Positions 17,575-25,425 are shown, counted from the stretch's first letter. The stretch is DNA of 32,930 bases from Oscillospiraceae bacterium (GCA_020024235.1 JAHHUA010000003.1:1-32930); one strand, 5' to 3'. Notes: generated by a model not told the origin, from the sequence alone. Program-made: numbers and translations.

Positions 17575-18030
17575 TCAATTTTCTTTTCTTGCTATTTTGT
17601 TTTTTATTGTGCCTATTGCATCTTCCTTAAATGCGTATCCCAAAACAATTCCTATAGAAATAGCAAGTGCCACTTTAAGAGTACTCATAAAATAATCATA
17701 GCCCAAAGCTGTTTGGTTTAAAAATAAATAATAGGCTGTATAATAAACACCTGCTCCCGGTACCAAAGTAAATATTCCTGCCAGCAAAAACACTGTAGCC
17801 GGAGTTTTTCTTTTTATCGAAAGATATCGTGAAACTCTTGTAATTGCAAAAGCTGAAACTAAAGTAGCTATATAGGAACTTTTAGAAAAATAAAGTGTAA
17901 TGAGATATATAAACCAGCCGATTCCTCCGGTAATTCCGCAATGAATAAGATGTTTTTTTGCAACTCCGAAAAGCACACCAAATCCAACAGTTCCTATAAA
18001 TGCAAAAATAACCTCCAACAGTCTTTCCAT
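17575..18030 (-). CDS. Threonine/serine exporter family, small subunit (ThrE_2 type)
   Basis: A 151-residue protein with about five membrane helices. VFLLAGIFTLVPGAGVYYTA is the signature of the ThrE_2/DUF3815 family. With the larger DUF1212-type partner encoded just upstream it makes a split exporter: the two halves are fused in Corynebacterium ThrE and separate in E. coli YjjP/YjjB. Its ATG overlaps the partner's stop as TAATG, so translation is coupled. Substrate is uncertain: family members export threonine/serine or dicarboxylates. Confidence 0.9.
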   Translation of the reverse strand: MERLLEVIFAFIGTVGFGVLFGVAKKHLIHCGITGGIGWFIYLITLYFSKSSYIATLVSAFAITRVSRYLSIKRKTPATVFLLAGIFTLVPGAGVYYTAYYLFLNQTALGYDYFMSTLKVALAISIGIVLGYAFKEDAIGTIKNKIARKEN

Positions 18031-18809
18031 TACAGCATTATCCCTCCGTTAGTAAGCATATTAAAAGCTATAACCGTAATTCCCACTCCACAGCCTGTGG
18101 ATATTCCTACAATAGCAGCGTCCGCAAGTCTTATAACCCCGGACAAATAGTCATCATGCAGAAAATCCCTGACTGCATTTGTAAAGGGTATACCGGGAAC
18201 TAAAGGCATCATGGAGGCTATTACCATACTGCCCAAATTATCGCCCAATCCAATAAGTTTAAATATACAGCATACACAGGCTACAAACATACTTAAAATT
18301 ATGTTTTTGATAATTTTTGTCAGTGTAAATTTTTTATCCATATACATCATAAAAAATCCCAGCAAAGTTGCCGCCAAAACTACTACAGCACAATCCAAAA
18401 GAGTACCCTTAAAAAGATAACAAAAACCTCCGCTTCCTATCCCCATACTTAGAGTTGTTATTAAAGGCGGATATTCCTGCCATTTTTTTATATTTTCCAA
18501 TCTTTCCTTTGCTTCTTCCGGTGTGGTTTTCCCTTCAGCTACTTTTCTGGAAAGATCATTTATGGCTTCCACTTTGCAAAGACAGGTTCCGGATATAGGC
18601 ACATTTCGTATTTTGCTGTAATAGGATTCTTCTCCCATAGTACCTGTTGCAAAAATTCCGTTTGCAATTATATATACATCATAATCTTTTATTCCATATC
18701 TTTTTCCGATTTGTTCCATAGTCATTACAGCTCTCGGAATTTCACCGCCATTTTTTAACATTTCCACTCCTATATCGGAAACCAAATCAAATATCTCTTT
18801 ATTTGTCAT
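18030..18809 (-). CDS. Threonine/serine exporter family, large subunit (DUF1212/YjjP type)
   Basis: A 259-residue protein. A soluble N-terminal part (1-115) carries MLKNGGEIPRAVMTMEQIG and IANGIFATG, typical of DUF1212 proteins. About five membrane helices follow (118-255), with SMMPLVPGIPFTNAVRDFLH as family hallmark. AGGAG lies 6 bases before the ATG. It overlaps the small subunit by one base and starts 9 bases after the solute-binding-like lipoprotein, so the three make one operon. Confidence 0.9.
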   Translation of the reverse strand: MTNKEIFDLVSDIGVEMLKNGGEIPRAVMTMEQIGKRYGIKDYDVYIIANGIFATGTMGEESYYSKIRNVPISGTCLCKVEAINDLSRKVAEGKTTPEEAKERLENIKKWQEYPPLITTLSMGIGSGGFCYLFKGTLLDCAVVVLAATLLGFFMMYMDKKFTLTKIIKNIILSMFVACVCCIFKLIGLGDNLGSMVIASMMPLVPGIPFTNAVRDFLHDDYLSGVIRLADAAIVGISTGCGVGITVIAFNMLTNGGIML

Positions 18810-18818
18810 TTTATTCTC

Positions 18819-19799
18819 CTATGATATAATATTTAAAACTTCATTATATAAATTAATATCTATATTTTCTAGATTTGATTTTACAAATGAATGGCACTGT
18901 AATCGTATTTCTCCGCAATATGTAGATACTGCATTTATATTTTTTTTGCTAAGTTCAAAATTTAAATTATTGTATTCTTCCAATCTTTCTGTTTCGGCAG
19001 TTCCGCAAAAGTATGAAATGCAGTTTTTTAATTCATATTGCTGATTTTGGGATAAACTGTTCCAATAATCATTATTAATCAAAATCCATTGAGTGTTCAC
19101 TCTAAAAGGATTTTCAGGAATATAAATAGTTTGTCCGCTTAAAAAATCCTCAAACAATTCATTCTTGCTTTTTATATATATTTCTCCATATTCATTTTGA
19201 CCTGCATAATTTTCGTTGTTATAAACTTTGATATTGTTTTTTTCAAAAAAACTTCTCATTATATTTTCATCGGAAGCTATTATTGGAGTTTTTAGATTTT
19301 CGTTTCTCAAATCCTTTAGATCTCCTTTGGTAAAAACCATAAAATCCGCACTAAGGAAAACAGAGCCTAATAATTTGCAATTTAAGTTTTTTTCAAAATA
19401 TTTTTCATATATATCATAAAATTTTTCCGAATTAAGTGTCATTGTAGACTGTTCGGCTCCTAAAAAATAAAAGGGTGTGGTAAAAAAAGCAAATTCATTT
19501 CCGTATTTTTTAAGCATCTCACTGTCAATTATGGCAATTTGGCTGTTTCCGTTTTTCATTTCTTTTATTGGATTTTCTTCACAGCTATACTCTGCAATAA
19601 AATTTCCGTTGGATTCCGACAGTTTTTTTGAAAATATATCCAGTGCTTTTACGGTTTCCTTGTCTTCAGTATCTAAATATGCTATTTTTATGGAAGTTTT
19701 TATAAAACCTTGCTCCAATTCTGATATGCTTTTACTGCATCCGGAAAGTCCTGTTATTAAAATAAAGCTCAATATAAAAGCAGAAATTTTTTTAATCAG
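18819..19799 (-). CDS. TRAP-type (DctP-like) solute-binding lipoprotein
   Basis: A 326-residue lipoprotein resembling TRAP-transporter periplasmic binding proteins: NGNSQIAIIDSEMLKKYG and FFTTPFYFLGAEQS, then DLKDLRNENLKTPI and a C-terminal NTQWILINNDYWNSLSQNQQ stretch are in the expected places. The first in-frame TTG (19772) leaves a stub signal peptide and no ribosome binding site. CTG at 19799 is 8 bases from GGAGG and yields MIKKISAFILSFILITGLSG followed by Cys21, a textbook lipoprotein leader. I therefore call a CTG start. No DctQ or DctM permease is nearby; the split ThrE exporter follows by 9 bases. Confidence 0.8.
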   Translation of the reverse strand: MIKKISAFILSFILITGLSGCSKSISELEQGFIKTSIKIAYLDTEDKETVKALDIFSKKLSESNGNFIAEYSCEENPIKEMKNGNSQIAIIDSEMLKKYGNEFAFFTTPFYFLGAEQSTMTLNSEKFYDIYEKYFEKNLNCKLLGSVFLSADFMVFTKGDLKDLRNENLKTPIIASDENIMRSFFEKNNIKVYNNENYAGQNEYGEIYIKSKNELFEDFLSGQTIYIPENPFRVNTQWILINNDYWNSLSQNQQYELKNCISYFCGTAETERLEEYNNLNFELSKKNINAVSTYCGEIRLQCHSFVKSNLENIDINLYNEVLNIIS

Positions 19800-19839
19800 A
19801 TTTTATCCCTCCTTTTATTTTCTTTATATTACAGAGTAC

Positions 19840-19868
19840 ATTATATCATTATTTTTTTTAAATAACAA
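19840..19868 (-). promoter_or_regulatory. Promoter of the solute-binding/ThrE operon
   Basis: On the minus strand TTGTTA, 17 bases, perfect TATAAT (19840-19845). The start lies about 35-40 bases before the CTG start codon. Confidence 0.6.
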
Positions 19869-20006
19869 TTAAATTATATTTCCCATATTAAAATATTTTT
19901 CTTTTTAAAATTGTTATTCCATAATTATACATGAAATATATCACATGAAAAGGATAAAATAAATATTGAGCTAATGCTTAAATTTTATATAGGGGATGTG
20001 AATTAT

Positions 20007-20198
20007 ATGATGTCAGAAAAATCCATGGAAGCTGTAGCATTGGGACTTGCAGCCACTATGGCTGTGGGAGGAGCCGCCTATATGGCAACTCATAGAAACC
20101 CCATGAAATCTAAAATTAAAAAATTAAAGAAAACCACCGGAAGAGCCCTCAAGGGTATGGGAACTATTGCCACAGATATAAGCAATTTGGTAGGTTAA
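20007..20198 (+). CDS. Small basic membrane-anchored protein
   Basis: A 63-residue protein (62 if the second ATG at 20010 is used). One Ala/Gly-rich hydrophobic helix (about 8-28: EAVALGLAATMAVGGAAYMA) is followed by a strongly basic stretch (MKSKIKKLKKTTGRALKGMG) that could be amphipathic. The start at 20007 is supported by AGGGGA about 10 bases upstream; the open frame to 19974 has no site. It has its own terminator. I do not know its function; membrane binding through the basic tail is an inference. Confidence 0.7.
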   Translation: MMSEKSMEAVALGLAATMAVGGAAYMATHRNPMKSKIKKLKKTTGRALKGMGTIATDISNLVG

Positions 20199-20205
20199 AA
20201 AATGC

Positions 20206-20265
20206 AAAATCTCCCCACATATTATATGCTATTTTTTAGCTTTAAATATGAGGGGAGATTTTTTT
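20206..20265 (+). terminator. Terminator of the small basic protein gene
   Basis: Arms 20206-20216 and 20252-20262 pair perfectly over 11 bp. The stem extends about 6 bp after one A-A mismatch, and a T-run follows. Confidence 0.85.
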
Positions 20266-20457
20266 AATAAAAATACCACAAACACATCTGAGTGTCCGAG
20301 GTTACTCATTGATACAAGTGGTGATACATAACTTTTAAAAAAACAGTAATATCAATGGTTTATTTAAATTCGAGCAGAAAATTATCTTGTATATACCCCG
20401 TTTCAGAGTGTCTGTTTTTAAGCAACCACAATTTTAAAACCCATACTAAATAACAGT
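20266..20457. other. Intergenic stretch without supported gene
   Basis: No open frame with a ribosome binding site. On the minus strand a short frame reads MSNLGHSDVFVVFLL (near 20280-20320), loosely like a tyrosine-recombinase tail, but it is too short to call. Confidence 0.4.
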
Positions 20458-20703
20458 TTAGGCACAAAAAGCCTCCTTTTTTTCATGTGCTGACTGGTAG
20501 AAAAAGGGCACAGGTGATTTATTATCTTGTATTCGGCGGTACAGAGTGGAATTTTCCCAAAAAGTGAACTCTTTACCAGACCTCTGAAGGAAGCTTCTTG
20601 CCATTATCTTACATTAATAAAATCCGTAACTATATGGTGATTGCAAAGCACCATCTAAAAACACTTTTTTGTCGCTGAAAGTGTAGAGCCTTCTTTCTCT
20701 CAT
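20458..20703 (-). pseudogene. Interrupted small ORF remnant downstream of the ABC exporter
   Basis: One minus-strand frame of 81 codons, broken by a single in-frame TAA at 20614-20616. The first part (20703-20614) gives a 29-residue peptide starting MRERRLYTFSDKKVFLDGA. The second (ATG at 20604 to stop at 20458) gives 48 residues, including GKEFTFWENSTLYRRIQDNK and SPVPFFYQSAHEKKEAFCA. Neither ATG has a good ribosome binding site. The charged, aromatic composition looks protein-like, so I read it as the remnant of a mobile-element-associated gene, but I cannot name a family. A second overlapping frame is also open, so the call is weak. Confidence 0.35.
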
Positions 20704-20822
20704 ACTGCCTTTGCCGGAGAATTGAAATTAAACCAAAGGACTTGCCCAAATATGCAGGTATAAATAGACAGTATTTGTGAGTTGGTTAATAATCTGAAGA
20801 TTGTTTGGCTCTCTTTAGCTTA

Positions 20823-22457
20823 TTATGAAATAGTAACATATTTGCCTTTGCTGTATTCATACAGACGGTGAGATATGGATAACATTGTACGATTGCATGA
20901 CGCAGCCTGTAAAGCTTCCAAAATACGTTGTTCAGTTTCAGAATCCAAATTTGCAGTAATTTCATCCAGTAAAAGGATTTTAGGATCGGATACAATTGCT
21001 CTGGCTATAGACAACAGTTGAATCTGCCCCTTCGAAAACAGCGAATCCTGGTAAAGCGTATCCAAACCCTTAGGAAATTCTTTTATAGTATTCCACAAAT
21101 CTACAATACTCAATGCGTTTATAACCTGCTCTAGACTGATAGTTGGATCTCCCAATGTAATCTGGTCCAGAACGCTTCCGGGCACAGACTGAAATGATTG
21201 TTCCACATAACCAAACAGCTTTCTTCTCTCATTTTCCTGAATACAACTTGCGCTTTTCCCATAAATCTCAACTGTGCCTTCCCATGGTTCATACAGACCC
21301 ATCAGCAGCTTAAATACTGTGCTTTTTCCTGCACCGGTTCTTCCTATTAGAGTTATATGCTCTCCCGGATTAACTGTTAAAGTAAGACCCTCCAAAATCT
21401 CTTTGTCAGCTTCATATCCAAAATGCAGGTTTTGCAAGAGAATCGCCGGTGAATCCTGTGTTTCTTTGTAAGATATTTTTGTAAAAGCTTCTTTTTCCTG
21501 TTCGCTTAAAAATGCATTAATTCGCTGTATTCCCGCAGAAGCAGACTGAATGTTCTGAATTTCCATACCGATGCTTTCCAGTGGTTCAAATATTTTACCC
21601 ACATAGGAAATGATGGCAACAGATGTTCCCACAGTCATACCGAAAAAGTCCATAAACCACCCACCTTTGGCAGATAGAATCATCATAACAGCTACCAAAA
21701 GTGTGCTTACGGTGATAATAATAGGGGAATAGATTGCATCATAAAAGTTAGAACGATTGACTGCACAAAACCCTTCCTCTATATATGTTTCATAGCGCTT
21801 TTCCATATATTCTTCTTTGTGCAGGTTATGAAGTGTTTGAATACTGTGCAGAGTATCTGGAATATGATTATTTGCTCGACCAACTGCCTGTCGATTATTC
21901 AGTTGTGCTGCCAGCATTCGCTTTTGAAAAGAACGTGTGAGCAGATAAAGCAACGGAAGAACCAAAACCATCAGTATTCCAAGTCCCGGACTTTTCACAA
22001 AGATAATGGCTAAAATGCTGAAAATTCGACAAGCATCTGCCACCATACTGATAATTCCGGAAGTAAACAGGGTTTCTATTGTATCCACATCACCCACAAA
22101 TCGGGAAACTGTTGTACCGGTGTCCTGTCTTGTGTAGTAGTCAGCAGGCAGTAAGTTTAATTTTTCACACATAATGCTTCTTATTTGGTGTGTTACCTTT
22201 TGTCCGAACACTGTAATCAGACTTTCTTTACCTGCATCCAAAACTCCGGATATGGAAAGAATGACAAAGTAAAGGATAATTGCCATCAGCGAAAGATTTC
22301 TTTGCTCCGTTAAGGTGTTGATAATCCACTCTAAAACCAGTGGTGGAATTAACCCTGCTGTAATGCTGCCGATAACGGTAAAAACCAAAAAAACTGTTAG
22401 TTTGACATGATGGGATATGGTTTCTTTTGCAGCTTTCATAACTATATTATGTATCAT
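20823..22457 (-). CDS. ABC exporter half-transporter, canonical-ATPase subunit
   Basis: A 544-residue fused membrane-ATPase protein of the heterodimeric multidrug exporter class. The start at 22457 is set by GGAGG (22466-22470), 8 bases away and inside the end of the upstream gene; they overlap by 11 bases. Six membrane helices occupy about 15-300. In the ATPase domain: Walker A GRTGAGKST (372-380), a degenerate signature FSKGQ (474-478) in place of LSGGQ, Walker B with catalytic Glu (LLLDE, 495-499) and switch His530. The protein stops 14 residues after that His, so it lacks the usual 20-40 residue tail; remnant ORFs follow. Substrate unknown. Confidence 0.9.
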   Translation of the reverse strand: MIHNIVMKAAKETISHHVKLTVFLVFTVIGSITAGLIPPLVLEWIINTLTEQRNLSLMAIILYFVILSISGVLDAGKESLITVFGQKVTHQIRSIMCEKLNLLPADYYTRQDTGTTVSRFVGDVDTIETLFTSGIISMVADACRIFSILAIIFVKSPGLGILMVLVLPLLYLLTRSFQKRMLAAQLNNRQAVGRANNHIPDTLHSIQTLHNLHKEEYMEKRYETYIEEGFCAVNRSNFYDAIYSPIIITVSTLLVAVMMILSAKGGWFMDFFGMTVGTSVAIISYVGKIFEPLESIGMEIQNIQSASAGIQRINAFLSEQEKEAFTKISYKETQDSPAILLQNLHFGYEADKEILEGLTLTVNPGEHITLIGRTGAGKSTVFKLLMGLYEPWEGTVEIYGKSASCIQENERRKLFGYVEQSFQSVPGSVLDQITLGDPTISLEQVINALSIVDLWNTIKEFPKGLDTLYQDSLFSKGQIQLLSIARAIVSDPKILLLDEITANLDSETEQRILEALQAASCNRTMLSISHRLYEYSKGKYVTIS

Positions 22458-24180
22458 CTCCATTACCTCCTTGTTGTATCCTGCTTTCTTGTGTTTGCAT
22501 ATAATACAGGTTGGCATATTCCGGATTCTCATGCAGAAGTGTTTCATGATCAGATACTGAAAGCAGTCCGTTTTCCATCCAAATCACCTGTGTCATTTGT
22601 GGAAATAGAGAAAGACGATGGGAGAACAATAGCACGGTGCAATCTTTTGCAAGCCTTTGAAGTGTTGTAAAAATTTTTTGTTCTGTTTGTATATCCAAAG
22701 CAGAAAAGGGATCATCTAAAATCAGAACTTCTTTGCGGTGCCATAATGTTCTGGCCAATACGATGCGTGCCTGCTGCCCACCGGAAAGCATAATACCACC
22801 ATTACCTATTCGGGTATGTATTCCATTTGGCAACTGTTTTACTTCATCGTCCATCTCCACCCAGGAAAGTGCTTCCCACACATCTCCACTATCCCCAAGC
22901 AGAATGTTTTCCTCAATAGTTCCGCTAATCAATTCCGATTTGTGCCCCATATAGACAATGTTACCATTTATATTAATCTCTCCACTATAGGGCAGCTCAC
23001 CCAAAAACAGTTTTCCAAGAGTGGTTTTACCACAAGCAATAGGACCGGTGATGCCAATAATCTCGCCTGAATTTGCTGAAAAAGATACATCAGAAAAAAG
23101 ATCCTCACAGCCCTCATAATGGAATGATACATGATCAAGACTAATCATTTTTTGTTCGGGTACCATTTGGACATCCTTTGTTTGACCTTCCTTTTTGACA
23201 GGGCTGTTCATGGTTAAAAATGGCTGAATGCGTTTCCATGAAACAGATGCTTTCTGTACAGAATTAAACAGCTTTGCAGCTTTGGAGGTTTTAGAAGCCA
23301 GTTTTGTAAAACAGGATAGATAGGTTACAAATGCGGCAATATCCCACTGTGTCCAGCCCTGCCCCAATACATTTTTCCCACCAAACCAAAGAATACACAA
23401 ACAGCCTGCCATTGATATTACAAGATAAATCGGTTGCATGACATTTTCCCAAATATTTGCCCGAACAGCCTTAGCCTCATAATCCATCAGACATTTTTCA
23501 TATATAAGGTTACGGTTTGTTTCCTGACCGTAAATCCGGTATGTGAGTGCATTGCCTATCCGGTCATAGGTGGATTCATTTAGCAGTCCGGCACTGACTT
23601 TATATTCTTTCACACTTTGAGTCACAGTTTTTTTAAGTCGGTTTGCAATATAGTATGCGATTGGAGGAAAAATCATGGAAAGAATTGTAAGACGCCAGTC
23701 ATAACTTATAAGCATTACAAAATATGCAATCATTACCACACCCGTATCAAAGACTTCAGTGGTAAATTTGCGAATACCTTCCACACAAGCATCTACATCG
23801 GCAATAGCCTTGGTCATCAGGGAACCAACACCTTCCTGCTCCAGTTCCTCTTTGCTTTTGTATACCATGCAGTGATATAGATCTTTTTTCATATCACGAT
23901 TAATATGGTTTGCAAATTTTCTAACATATAAGCGTTTTATATAGCGCATAATTTGCACTGACAAAATTACTGCCGTATAGATCAGTGCAAGATAAACCAT
24001 ATCCTTAAACTCTTTTTTATTGACAACAATATCATGTAAGCACTGAGCCAGCTTACCTTCAAACCAGGGACCGGCAGTCATTCCCACATTATAAACAATA
24101 CCGGACAGTGTGACAATAGCCAAAACACTTTTTTGTGTGCTCAGATAATGCCCTATTTGGCCGATTTTAGGTTTTTTCAT
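22447..24180 (-). CDS. ABC exporter half-transporter, degenerate-Walker-B subunit
   Basis: A 577-residue fused membrane-ATPase protein. The start at 24180 is chosen for GAGGAGG 9 bases upstream; MKKPKIGQIGHYL is a normal N-terminus. Six helices lie within about 20-290. The ATPase domain has Walker A GPIACGKTT (379-387), canonical LSGGQ (465-469), and Walker B ending Asp-Asp (LILDD, 486-490), so Asp490 replaces the catalytic Glu. This complements the partner, whose Walker B is intact and signature degenerate, as in BmrCD/TM287-288-type heterodimers. Base composition is visibly richer in G and C than the flanks. Transcribed after a broken gene with which it overlaps by 14 bases. Confidence 0.92.
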   Translation of the reverse strand: MKKPKIGQIGHYLSTQKSVLAIVTLSGIVYNVGMTAGPWFEGKLAQCLHDIVVNKKEFKDMVYLALIYTAVILSVQIMRYIKRLYVRKFANHINRDMKKDLYHCMVYKSKEELEQEGVGSLMTKAIADVDACVEGIRKFTTEVFDTGVVMIAYFVMLISYDWRLTILSMIFPPIAYYIANRLKKTVTQSVKEYKVSAGLLNESTYDRIGNALTYRIYGQETNRNLIYEKCLMDYEAKAVRANIWENVMQPIYLVISMAGCLCILWFGGKNVLGQGWTQWDIAAFVTYLSCFTKLASKTSKAAKLFNSVQKASVSWKRIQPFLTMNSPVKKEGQTKDVQMVPEQKMISLDHVSFHYEGCEDLFSDVSFSANSGEIIGITGPIACGKTTLGKLFLGELPYSGEININGNIVYMGHKSELISGTIEENILLGDSGDVWEALSWVEMDDEVKQLPNGIHTRIGNGGIMLSGGQQARIVLARTLWHRKEVLILDDPFSALDIQTEQKIFTTLQRLAKDCTVLLFSHRLSLFPQMTQVIWMENGLLSVSDHETLLHENPEYANLYYMQTQESRIQQGGNGDDT

Positions 24181-24615
24181 AAAGATATTCCTCCTCATGA
24201 TTCAGTATCTCATACAGATGCGGAAATCCGCTTCGCTTTTCAGCCTGAAATGGAAATAAAGCTGCTCCAAAATTGTGCAAAATGTATCTCATTCTTAAAT
24301 TAGACAATTCCTTCGGCAACCACTTATATAAGGCTTTTCCCACTACTGCTTTGGAGTTCTTCATAGAATCAGCTTTCAGTGTTGCACTCAGTAAATTGCT
24401 TTTGGTATAAGCAGGGTTATCCCTTCTTACCATATACCATTTATGCTTTAGACTGACTGCACGATTGGCAACGGCTCTTTTATCTGTATTCAGTTTATTT
24501 CTGGTAAATTATAGATTTTAAACAAATCATATTGAATTTTCCTCTTTTATTAGCCGAATTGTCCCTTATTGACTTCTATTGCAATTTTTATAATCTGTTG
24601 TTTAGTAAATTTCAT
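24167..24615 (-). pseudogene. Frameshifted gene upstream of the ABC exporter (former regulator?)
   Basis: An ATG at 24615 with AGGAGG (24624-24629) 8 bases upstream opens a frame of only 21 codons (MKFTKQQIIKIAIEVNKGQF, then Gly and TAA at 24552-24550). Protein-like sequence then continues in other frames: a second frame gives YDLFKIYNLPEIN, and a third (from about 24510) gives LNTDKRAVANRAVSLKHKWY and runs open to 24167, ending NHEEEYLYEKT. Several frameshifts are needed to join them into a protein of about 150 residues. The last frame contains an ATG at 24433 but no ribosome binding site there. Family not recognised; a regulator or accessory protein of the exporter is inferred from position. 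Confidence 0.65.
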
Positions 24616-24658
24616 TTAGACAACCTCCTGATAGAAAGTTAATGCTACACTAAATTAA

Positions 24659-24686
24659 AGTATAGCATATATTACATTTTATTCAA
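24659..24686 (-). promoter_or_regulatory. Promoter of the broken gene and ABC exporter
   Basis: On the minus strand TTGAAT, 16 bases, TATACT (24659-24664). The start is about 35 bases before the ATG at 24615. It looks intact although the first gene is not. Confidence 0.55.
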
Positions 24687-24694
24687 TGTTGAAT
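24681..24694. promoter_or_regulatory. Palindrome over the -35 box, possible operator
   Basis: A perfect inverted repeat, ATTCAA-TG-TTGAAT, covers the -35 hexamer of the exporter promoter. Position and symmetry suit a repressor dimer site, for example a MarR/TetR-type protein. Short enough that chance is possible in AT-rich DNA. Confidence 0.4.
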
Positions 24695-24984
24695 TTGTGA
24701 ATTTATCTATATATGAGTAACTGCTGTTTAATCAATCGGTTTTAATTTCTAGGTCATTAAGCATATTGCAGGTGATAATGATTATTCCAAAAGGGGGACT
24801 GGCTCAATTTATGTCAGCCTTGTGGTTGTCGTTCTTCTTTTTATTTTATAACACCCTACATCAACCTGCCCACCCCACGGGTAAAAGAAAAATATTATCA
24901 TACAGGTTGCTTTCATGTACTCATTCTACATATCTCAGCAGTGGTTTTGAAAAATCAAGGTTGACGCTTTTCTCTATACAAAAA
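24695..24984. other. Intergenic stretch without supported gene
   Basis: A 75-codon plus-strand frame (24766-24993) has no ribosome binding site and runs into the tRNA terminator, so I do not call it. An overlapping frame reads VIKHIAGDNDYSKRGTGSIY, then a hydrophobic run to a stop near 24850, possibly the scar of a lost membrane-protein gene. Confidence 0.4.
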
Positions 24985-25029
24985 GACGAGTGATCTTACA
25001 GCTTTTCAAATGCTATAAGAACACTCGTC
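24981..25029 (-). terminator. Terminator of the tRNA cluster
   Basis: A long hairpin, about 18 bp with two mismatches (24985-25029), is followed on the minus strand by TTTTTG, directly after tRNA-Pro. Confidence 0.9.
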
Positions 25030-25030
25030 A

Positions 25031-25107
<77 letters not shown>

Positions 25108-25154
25108 AAATAACAGTAATATAATACCACCAACCTATATAAAAGTCAAGGAAA

Positions 25155-25182
25155 ATAAAAAACACCGGCTATTGCCGATGTT
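25155..25182 (-). terminator. Terminator or attenuating hairpin between tRNA-Tyr and tRNA-Pro
   Basis: A 9-bp stem (25161-25169 with 25174-25182, one wobble) and 4-base loop are followed on the minus strand by a T-run. It would reduce transcription into tRNA-Pro unless read through. Confidence 0.75.
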
Positions 25183-25189
25183 CTTTCTC

Positions 25190-25275
25190 TGGTGGGAGCT
25201 GATGGATTCGAACCATCGAAGCTGAAAAGCAACAGATTTACAGTCTGCCCCCTTTGGCCGCTCGGGAAAGCTCCC
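25190..25275 (-). tRNA. tRNA-Tyr (GTA)
   Basis: 86 nt class II tRNA with a long variable arm and encoded CCA. The acceptor GGGAGCT pairs with AGCTCCC; the anticodon loop CTGTAAA gives GTA. Confidence 0.96.
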
Positions 25276-25283
25276 CCATATTA

Positions 25284-25305
25284 AAACAGGAATTTCTTCC
25301 TGTTT
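25284..25305 (-). other. Hairpin between tRNA-Thr and tRNA-Tyr
   Basis: A perfect 9-bp stem (25284-25292 with 25297-25305) with a 4-base loop. Only a short T stretch follows on the minus strand, so it is a weak terminator or a processing signal. Confidence 0.5.
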
Positions 25306-25307
25306 AC

Positions 25308-25383
25308 TGGAGCCGGTGAACGGACTCGAACCCCTGACCTGCTGATTACAAATCAGCTGCTCTACCAACTGAGCTACACCGGC
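25308..25383 (-). tRNA. tRNA-Thr (TGT)
   Basis: 76 nt with encoded CCA. The acceptor GCCGGTG pairs with CACCGGC; the anticodon loop TTTGTAA gives TGT. First tRNA of the cluster, about 13 bases after the proximal -10 box. Confidence 0.97.
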
Positions 25384-25396
25384 ATATTACCTTTTT

Positions 25397-25425
25397 AGTA
25401 TATCACAAGCAAAACTTTTTGTCAA
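25397..25425 (-). promoter_or_regulatory. Proximal tRNA promoter
   Basis: On the minus strand TTGACA (25420-25425), 17 bases, TATACT (25397-25402). A near-perfect sigma-A promoter placed to start close to the 5' end of tRNA-Thr. Confidence 0.85.

Noticed and set aside
20280..20330. Minus-strand frame MSNLGHSDVFVVFLL resembling a tyrosine-recombinase tail
   Set aside because: Only a few residues match, there is no catalytic Tyr or upstream domain, and no start site.
20301..24721. Nine-base inverted repeat (GTTACTCAT near 20301 and its complement near 24713) flanking the ABC region
   Set aside because: Too short and without extension into neighbouring bases; expected by chance in 4.4 kb of AT-rich DNA.
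24766..24993. 75-codon plus-strand ORF
   Set aside because: No ribosome binding site, odd composition, and it runs into the tRNA terminator hairpin.
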